Part shown: positions 7,776 to 12,552 of the stretch, in pieces | How positions within the stretch are numbered: position 1 is the stretch's first letter | Layout of the letters: every line of letters starts with the position of its first letter | Source: Flavobacteriaceae bacterium | Lineage (GTDB): Bacteria > Bacteroidota > Bacteroidia > Flavobacteriales > Flavobacteriaceae | Reading direction: 5' to 3' | NCBI GenBank assembly: GCA_029238555.1 | Contig: JAQWFV010000147.1 | Location: forward strand, 1-12,552 | DNA length: 12,552 nucleotides | The notes under the pieces: generated by a model | Seen by the model: the letters and a program-made list of their open reading frames with translations, nothing else | Databases searched by the model: none | What the model was told of the DNA's origin: nothing | Translations under genes and position numbers: made by a program

Positions 7776-7783
7776 TATCTTTA
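7776..7783 (+). promoter_or_regulatory. Possible -7 box for radC
   Basis: TATCTTTA differs by one base from TAnnTTTG. It lies 3 bp before the ATG at 7787 but 27 bp before the in-frame ATG at 7811, the same spacing as the box before adk. The nearest TTTG (ending 7763) is too close to be a -33 element. Confidence 0.3.
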
Positions 7784-7786
7784 TTC

Positions 7787-8482
7787 ATGGTCTATCCTAA
7801 AAATTCGGGTATGAAGTCTTGGTCTGTTGAAGACCAGCCCAGAGAAAAGTACCTCCGTTTGGGAGGACAAAAATTGACAGATGCAGAACTATTAGCCATT
7901 GTTATTGGCAATGGATCTGTGGGGCAATCTGCCCTTTCATTAGCCAAAAGCCTTTTAATTCGCTCTGGTAATGACCTTCAAAAACTCTTTGAATTATCGG
8001 TAGAAAATTTAATGGATTTTAAAGGGGTGGGGAAGGTGAAAGCTGTGAAAATTAAGGCTTCTTTGGATTTGGGGTACCGATTGTTACCTCTTATCCCTTC
8101 GAAACCTTTGTCGCTTTCTTCTAGTGCAGCGGCCTTTTCAGTATTAAAACCAGTACTCATTGGATTGGCTCATGAGGAATTTTGGGTGCTGTATTTGGAT
8201 AATGCCCATGTAGTTTTAGAACGGTCATTACTGGGCAAAGGAGGGTTTACGGCTACGGTTGTAGACATCAGGTTAGTGTTGCAACAAGCCTTAAAATGGG
8301 GCGCTACAGCTATGATAGTAGCCCACAATCATCCCACTGGAAATCTGACACCTTCTGCAGCTGACAAGACTTTAACACTTAAATTAAAAGACGCAGCTAA
8401 GTTGTTAGATATGGTGTTATTAGACCATATTATTGTAGGTAAAAATGAATACTTTAGTTTTGCAGACCAGCAATTGCTATAA
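7787..8482 (+). CDS. radC: RadC family JAB/MPN-domain protein
   Basis: A 231-residue RadC (UPF0758) protein. The family was once linked to DNA repair, but its biochemical role remains uncertain. The N-terminal segment has the family pattern QPREKYL (17-23) and LTDAELLAIVIGNG (30-43). A helix-hairpin-helix lies at about 76-90 (FKGVGKVKAVKIK). The C-terminal MPN domain has Glu131 and an intact JAMM metal motif HNHPTGNLTPSAAD (180-193), i.e. H-x-H-x7-S-x2-D, so metal binding is expected. An alternative start is Met9 at 7811. Relatives I recall carry several residues before the SIKxW block, which favours 7787, whereas the upstream -7-like box favours 7811. It lies 101 bp after mpl and 69 bp before the deacetylase-like gene. 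Confidence 0.95.
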   Translation: MVYPKNSGMKSWSVEDQPREKYLRLGGQKLTDAELLAIVIGNGSVGQSALSLAKSLLIRSGNDLQKLFELSVENLMDFKGVGKVKAVKIKASLDLGYRLLPLIPSKPLSLSSSAAAFSVLKPVLIGLAHEEFWVLYLDNAHVVLERSLLGKGGFTATVVDIRLVLQQALKWGATAMIVAHNHPTGNLTPSAADKTLTLKLKDAAKLLDMVLLDHIIVGKNEYFSFADQQLL

Positions 8483-8498
8483 TTGTTTAATTTTAAAC

Positions 8499-8533
8499 TT
8501 TGATTGACCGCTCCTTTGGTTATGTATTTTTTG
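8499..8533 (+). promoter_or_regulatory. Possible promoter for the deacetylase-like gene
   Basis: TTTG (8499-8502), or TTG at 8504-8506, is followed after 22 or 18 bp by TATTTTTTG (8525-8533), a near match to the Bacteroidota layout TTTG-N19-23-TAnnTTTG. It lies 18 bp before the ATG at 8552. In such AT-rich DNA this could arise by chance. Confidence 0.28.
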
Positions 8534-8551
8534 AATCATATTCTCTTTTAG

Positions 8552-9847
8552 ATGCTCCTGATATACACCTATAAAATCACCCTCAGATTTACTTATATTG
8601 CCAACCATATTTGTAAGCGATTGTTAGGGATAGAAGTTGCTTTTACCACTGAAGTGTCGGACTTCATAAAACATGAGGGACCAAAATTAACCTACACCAA
8701 ACAAGCCTTACAGAATGAGTTTTTTATTAGATCTCATTCGCTTCTCTTTGAGCAAGGGATCAATGATCATTCTATTAAAGTGAGTGATTGGAATGGGGTA
8801 CCCTGTTTTTTTCCTGTGGGGGACAAGAGTAGTGTCCCCTTTGATATTTTTGCCGCCAGTTTCTATATGCTATCTCGTTACGAGGAGTATTTGCCTCATG
8901 TAAAGGACATTCATGGGCGCTTTCCCCCAAAAGAAAGTGTGGGTTATGTGAACGATTTTTTAACCCTCCCAGTGGTGGACCAATGGGCAGGGCTTTTTTT
9001 TAGTGCTCTTCAAGAAAAGTTCCCTGATATTATAAGGTCTAAAAGAACGTATTGCTTTACCCCATTAATAGATGTGACTAGCTCTCACGCATTTGCATAC
9101 CGTGGCCTTATCAGAGGAATCTCTGGTTTTTTTGTGGATTTGTCGGGCCTAAAATTTACTAGGCTTCTCACTAGGATAGGGGTGTGGCTGCGCTTTAAAA
9201 AAGACCCCTATGATAATTTTGACTTTATAGGGATTCTTTTAAGACAGTATAAAGCCAAGGCCATTTTCTTTTTTCAATTTGCAGAATATGGGACTTATGA
9301 CAAAAATGTGTCTCCTTATAACAATGCCTTTAAGGCCCTTATAAAATCTGTAGCAGACCACTTTGAGGTAGCTTTGGCGGCCTCTTACGCATCTTTTGGG
9401 GTGCCTAAAATTTTAATGGAAGAGCAGAAGCATTTGGCCCATGTGGTCAACAGACCTATAAAGGCTTCTAGAATGCGATATAATAGGGTAGACATACCGG
9501 TTTCTTACAGGGACTTGGTAGACGCTGAAATTCATAACGACTATTCTATGGGTTATACCCATGAGCTTGGATTTAGAGCCGGCACTGCCAGTCCATTTTT
9601 CTTTTATGACATTTACCTTGAGGTTCAATTGCCCATTAAAGTACACCCCTTTGCGGTGCATGATTACGCCTTATTAAAGGAGAAAAGTACTTTAGATGCC
9701 TTAAAAATTATGACTCCCTTGTATCAGGCAACAAAAGAGGTGGGGGCTCACTTTAACGTAGTTTTTTCTAATGAATTATTGGGGGGAGAAAAAGCCCCTA
9801 TATGGAAAGAGACTTTCCAAAAACACTTGGCTCAGTTTAGTAAATAG
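8552..9847 (+). CDS. Polysaccharide-deacetylase-like protein (DUF7033 type), possibly inactive
   Basis: A 431-residue protein resembling the flavobacterial polysaccharide deacetylase-family proteins with an N-terminal DUF7033 region. It begins MLLIYTYKIT and continues through NEFFIRSHSLLFEQGI (55-70), VPCFFPVG (83-90), PFDIFAASFYMLSRYEEYLPH (about 97-116) and PVVDQWA (140-146). The deacetylase-like half includes LIDVTSSHAF (172-181), KDPYDNFD (217-224), DYSMGYTHELGFRAGTASPF (330-349) and HPFAVHDYAL (365-374). No signal peptide is obvious. NodB-type enzymes bind metal through two Asp and a His. Here the usual DxD appears as DVT, and the expected His of the H-P-S-Y-like segment is Ala276 in LAASYAS (275-281). 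The region near 306-312 reads SRMRYNR where I recall SRQHYLR. Catalysis may therefore be lost, although the gene is full length and undisturbed. It lies between radC and a HAD gene. The family call is good; the activity and target glycan are unknown. Confidence 0.8.
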   Translation: MLLIYTYKITLRFTYIANHICKRLLGIEVAFTTEVSDFIKHEGPKLTYTKQALQNEFFIRSHSLLFEQGINDHSIKVSDWNGVPCFFPVGDKSSVPFDIFAASFYMLSRYEEYLPHVKDIHGRFPPKESVGYVNDFLTLPVVDQWAGLFFSALQEKFPDIIRSKRTYCFTPLIDVTSSHAFAYRGLIRGISGFFVDLSGLKFTRLLTRIGVWLRFKKDPYDNFDFIGILLRQYKAKAIFFFQFAEYGTYDKNVSPYNNAFKALIKSVADHFEVALAASYASFGVPKILMEEQKHLAHVVNRPIKASRMRYNRVDIPVSYRDLVDAEIHNDYSMGYTHELGFRAGTASPFFFYDIYLEVQLPIKVHPFAVHDYALLKEKSTLDALKIMTPLYQATKEVGAHFNVVFSNELLGGEKAPIWKETFQKHLAQFSK

Positions 9848-9951
9848 TTTTCTTATTCTGAGAATGGATTGCCTACAAAAGAGATCTATCTAAAGCAGTG
9901 TAAGCCATTCAGGGGGTAGTTTTTTGGACTAGGCAAAGCAAAATTAAATAG

Positions 9952-9959
9952 TACCTTTA
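9952..9959 (+). promoter_or_regulatory. Possible -7 box for the HAD phosphatase gene
   Basis: TACCTTTA is one base from TAnnTTTG and lies 13 bp before the ATG at 9973. A TTTG at 9923-9926 is 25 bp upstream, slightly further than the usual -33 spacing. The gap of 125 bp from the previous gene is consistent with a separate promoter. Confidence 0.38.
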
Positions 9960-9972
9960 GCAAAAAAAAATA

Positions 9973-10662
9973 ATGCTTAAAGGAAAAATTTCAGACATCT
10001 TTTTTGATTTAGACCATACCCTTTGGGATTTTGAAAAAAACTCAGCCCTTACTTTTGAACGTTTACTCATTGAATATGGCGTAGATATTCCATTAGATAC
10101 ATTTTTAAAAGCCTATATCCCTATTAACCTTCAGTATTGGCGTATGTACAGGAACGGCACCGTTTCCAAAGAAACCTTGCGTTACGAACGTTTGAAGTTT
10201 ACCTTTGACACGCTTGAATACCCTGCAACAGACGCTCTCATTCACGAGTTGGCAGACCAGTATATGGCTGTGCTAACCACTTACAATCATTTGTTTCCTG
10301 GAACTATAGAAATATTAGAGTACTTGAAACCACATTACAATTTGCACATCATTACTAATGGGTTTTCGGAAGTACAAGGCAAGAAAATGAAAAATGCCTC
10401 TATTGATCATTATTTTGATGTTGTGATGGACTCAGAGCTGGCAGGAGTAAAGAAGCCGCACCCTCAAATTTTTGAATTGGCACTTGAAAAAGCAAATGTT
10501 ACGGCAGCTACATCTTTAATGATTGGAGATAGTTTAGAAGCAGATATTCTTGGTGCTAAAGAAGTTGGCTTTGAGGTCATTCATTTTAACGCTCACGGAG
10601 AATCTGTACATGAGCATTGTGACATGGTGCAAAGTTTAGCGGAATTAAAGAAGTTTCTATAA
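9973..10662 (+). CDS. yjjG: YjjG-type HAD family phosphatase (pyrimidine 5'-nucleotidase-like)
   Basis: A 229-residue HAD-superfamily hydrolase. All four motifs are intact: motif I DLDHT (12-16, nucleophile Asp12 and acid Asp14), motif II Thr128 in ITNG (127-130), motif III lysine in KKPHP (160-164), and motif IV GDSLEAD (185-191). The phrase DLDHTLWDFEKNS with a helical cap of about 90 residues is characteristic of the YjjG/YfnB group, which dephosphorylates pyrimidine nucleotides including non-canonical ones and so helps keep the nucleotide pool clean. It is cytoplasmic, with no signal or membrane segment. It ends tail to tail with rarA, only 16 bp apart, with no room for a normal terminator between them. 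The superfamily is certain; the precise substrate is inferred from resemblance. Confidence 0.9.
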   Translation: MLKGKISDIFFDLDHTLWDFEKNSALTFERLLIEYGVDIPLDTFLKAYIPINLQYWRMYRNGTVSKETLRYERLKFTFDTLEYPATDALIHELADQYMAVLTTYNHLFPGTIEILEYLKPHYNLHIITNGFSEVQGKKMKNASIDHYFDVVMDSELAGVKKPHPQIFELALEKANVTAATSLMIGDSLEADILGAKEVGFEVIHFNAHGESVHEHCDMVQSLAELKKFL

Positions 10663-10678
10663 TAGACAAGGAATTTAT

Positions 10679-11956
10679 TTAGTACCCGTATCTATCTTTC
10701 CATCGGTTTTTAAGAAAATCCCGACTCCCTTTCTCTCTAGGGTTGTCTCCGGGTTGGTAAAATACGGTTCCTGAAATGGCTTCTGGGAGAAACTCTTGAG
10801 CTATAAATGCGTTTGGTCCGTTATGGGAGTATTGGTAATTGTCCCCATAGCCCAATTCTTTCATGAGTTTGGTAGGTGCATTTCTCAATGCCAGGGGTAC
10901 TTGTAAATCTCCGGTTTCTTTAACAGCAGCAATCGCTTGGTCTATGGCTAAATAAGTGCTATTGCTCTTTGGGGAAGTCGCTAAATACACAGCGCACTGA
11001 CTCAAGATAATTCTCGCTTCTGGGTGCCCAATGGTATGTACCGATTGGAAACAAGTATTTGCTAGTACAAGGGCCGTTGGATTGGCATTTCCAATATCCT
11101 CAGAAGCCAATATAACCATTCTTCTTGCAATGAATTTCACATCTTCTCCTCCAACAAGCATTCTAGCTAGCCAGTATACAGCTGCATTGGGATCAGATCC
11201 TCTGATGGATTTTATGAATGCAGAAACAATGTCGTAATGTTGTTCTCCAGACTTGTCGTAAAAAGCAGTGTTATTTTGTGTGTTGTTGGTTACAAACTCG
11301 TCAGTAATGACTACTTTATGATCTGGATTTTGCGTGATTAGAAATTCAAAAATATTGAGCAATTTTCTGGCGTCACCTCCGCTTGCCCGAAACAATGCCT
11401 TAGTTTCTTTAAGGATTATTTCTTTCTCTTGAAGCCATGGATCTATCTTTATGGCATTGTGTAATAGCGCTTCTAAATCCGATTTTTCAAAAGCTTTGAG
11501 TGTGTAAACTTGGCATCGAGAGAGTAGGGCAGCATTTACCTCAAAACTTGGATTCTCTGTGGTAGCCCCTATTAAGGTAACCCATCCTTTTTCTACTGCT
11601 GCTAGAAGAGAGTCTTGTTGAGACTTACTAAATCTATGGATCTCATCTATAAATAAGAGCGGGTTTTTGGTGGTAAATAATCCACCAGATTGTTTGGCTT
11701 TTTCAATAACCTCCCTCACTTCTTTTACTCCAGAATTAATAGCACTAAGGGCGTAAAATGGACGTTGTGTTTGGGTGGCAATAATATTGGCTAAGGTAGT
11801 TTTTCCAGTTCCTGGAGGTCCCCATAAAATAATCGAAGGGATAATACCTGCCTTTATTTGTTTGGTCAATACACCAGCAGGCCCCACCAAATGAGTTTGA
11901 CTCATATAGCCCTCTAAGGACTTTGGACGAACTCTTTCTGCTAATGGCTCATTCAT
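10679..11956 (-). CDS. rarA: Replication-associated recombination protein A (AAA+ ATPase)
   Basis: A 425-residue AAA+ ATPase of the RarA/MgsA/WRNIP1 family, which acts at stalled replication forks with the clamp-loader-like fold. The N-terminus [22 protein letters not shown] (4-25) is the family hallmark. Walker A is GPPGTGKTT (46-54), Walker [11 protein letters not shown] (100-109), sensor 1 GATTENPSF (130-138), the arginine finger SRC (146-148) and sensor 2 GGDARKLLN (193-201). The C-terminal tetramerisation region follows, with [17 protein letters not shown] (251-267) and [10 protein letters not shown] (284-293). The length is normal. Its ATG lies one nucleotide after the TAA of the upstream methyltransferase gene, so translation is probably coupled and the two share an mRNA. 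Confidence 0.97.
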   Translation of the reverse strand: MNEPLAERVRPKSLEGYMSQTHLVGPAGVLTKQIKAGIIPSIILWGPPGTGKTTLANIIATQTQRPFYALSAINSGVKEVREVIEKAKQSGGLFTTKNPLLFIDEIHRFSKSQQDSLLAAVEKGWVTLIGATTENPSFEVNAALLSRCQVYTLKAFEKSDLEALLHNAIKIDPWLQEKEIILKETKALFRASGGDARKLLNIFEFLITQNPDHKVVITDEFVTNNTQNNTAFYDKSGEQHYDIVSAFIKSIRGSDPNAAVYWLARMLVGGEDVKFIARRMVILASEDIGNANPTALVLANTCFQSVHTIGHPEARIILSQCAVYLATSPKSNSTYLAIDQAIAAVKETGDLQVPLALRNAPTKLMKELGYGDNYQYSHNGPNAFIAQEFLPEAISGTVFYQPGDNPREKGSRDFLKNRWKDRYGY

Positions 11957-11957
11957 A

Positions 11958-12552
11958 TTATTTTCTTTGTCTCACTGCTTCGTATAAGAATACACCACAG
12001 GCAACAGATACATTTAATGAGCTAATAGGTCCCTGCATGGGTAACTTTGCTTGGGCGTTGGCCACTTTTAAAATGGAGGGTGTAATTCCCATGTCTTCAG
12101 AACCCATAACTATAGCGGTGGGGCCTGTAAATGAAACTTCATATAAGTCGTTTTTCGCTTTCTCTGTAGCTGCGACTACTTGAATACCACAGGCTTGTAA
12201 GTGAAAAACGGCGTCTTTTAAGTGATCTACTTTAATAATAGGGACTTGAAAAGCTGCGCCTGCAGAAGTTTTTATAGTGTCTGCAGTCACTGGAGCAGCA
12301 CCCTTTTTTTGAATGATTATGGCGTCTACTCCCGTACAAGAGGCAGTTCTGATGATGGCGCCAAAATTTCTCACATCGGACAATTGATCCAAGAGTAAGA
12401 AAAGAGGGGCCTCTTTTGTTTCTAAAACACTTTCTACAAAAGGATCGAGTTCATGAAATTCTATGGGAGAAATACTCGCTACAACTCCTTGGTGGTTGTT
12501 GTGTTGCTTGGCCAATCGGTCTAGCTTTTCTACGGGCACATAAGAAGTGTTT
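11958..12552 (-). CDS. rlmB: TrmH/SpoU family 23S rRNA 2'-O-methyltransferase (RlmB type), 5' end outside window
   Basis: The C-terminal part (about 198 codons) of a SPOUT-class RNA methyltransferase, open to the right edge of the window. A GTG at 12539 is an internal valine, not a start: the frame continues upstream as NTSY before VPVEKL, as in the family. The knotted catalytic motifs are all present: motif 1 DQLSDVRNFGAIIRTA (12389-12342), motif 2 VMGSEDMG (12110-12087) and motif 3 LPMQGPISSLNVSVA (12044-12000). The N-terminal L30e-like substrate domain lies mostly outside. RlmB uses SAM to methylate the 2'-O of G2251 in 23S rRNA (E. coli numbering). The specificity is inferred; a different TrmH-family target is possible. 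It is co-directional with and nearly touches rarA. Confidence 0.92.
   Translation of the reverse strand, partial: NTSYVPVEKLDRLAKQHNNHQGVVASISPIEFHELDPFVESVLETKEAPLFLLLDQLSDVRNFGAIIRTASCTGVDAIIIQKKGAAPVTADTIKTSAGAAFQVPIIKVDHLKDAVFHLQACGIQVVAATEKAKNDLYEVSFTGPTAIVMGSEDMGITPSILKVANAQAKLPMQGPISSLNVSVACGVFLYEAVRQRK

Noticed and set aside
8485..8498. Palindrome GTTTAA-TT-TTAAAC just after radC as a terminator
   Set aside because: Same weakness: a short AT-rich stem and only three T after it.
9413..9661. An 82-codon minus-strand frame inside the deacetylase-like gene
   Set aside because: The plus-strand protein is conserved through this stretch; the antisense translation shows no domain and has no upstream signal.
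1..12552. Mobile element, phage, CRISPR, defence island, tRNA or rRNA
   Set aside because: No transposase, integrase, direct-repeat arrays with spacers, cloverleaf or rRNA-like segments were seen; the genes are conserved housekeeping functions with uniform composition.

Overview
This is a gene-dense, moderately AT-rich segment that looks like the chromosome of a member of the Flavobacteriaceae (Bacteroidota). The grounds are the class of each protein, the near absence of Shine-Dalgarno sequences before the starts, and several starts preceded by Bacteroidota-type -7 boxes (TAnnTTTG-like, e.g. TATCTTTG before adk). The protein signatures also fit this group: a short adenylate kinase, an Obg with SKSD in place of NKxD, a Bacteroidota-style Mpl, and a polysaccharide-deacetylase-like protein of the kind found in flavobacteria. 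The assignment comes from sequence character and memory of the families, not from a search.

Layout. Positions 1-185 contain no gene I can support. A small exported rhodanese (186-539, +) follows, facing tail to tail a minus-strand block that reads leftward: purK (4514-3351), purE (3257-2772) and an M3 peptidyl-dipeptidase (2645-609). A 134-bp divergent region (4515-4648) separates that block from a plus-strand run: adk (4649-5224), obgE (5297-6325) and a Mur ligase of the Mpl type (6330-7685, 4 bp after obgE). Then come radC (7787-8482), a polysaccharide-deacetylase-like protein (8552-9847) and a YjjG-type HAD phosphatase (9973-10662). The HAD gene meets rarA (11956-10679, -) tail to tail, and rarA lies 1 nt downstream of an rlmB-type rRNA methyltransferase that runs off the right edge (11958-12552, -).

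How the genes relate. PurK and PurE carry out consecutive steps of de novo purine synthesis (AIR to N5-CAIR to CAIR), while the divergent adk interconverts AMP, ADP and ATP, so the divergent region could coordinate adenine-nucleotide supply. ObgE (ribosome assembly and stringent control) and Mpl (murein peptide recycling) are probably translated from one mRNA. RlmB and RarA are likewise tightly coupled.

This is overwhelmingly a housekeeping region. I see no mobile element, phage, CRISPR, tRNA or rRNA, and no convincing new multi-gene system. Two items stand out. A tandem triplication of the last 35-36 bp of purE extends into its 3' flank. The deacetylase-like protein appears to have lost the metal-binding residues of its fold and may be a pseudoenzyme.
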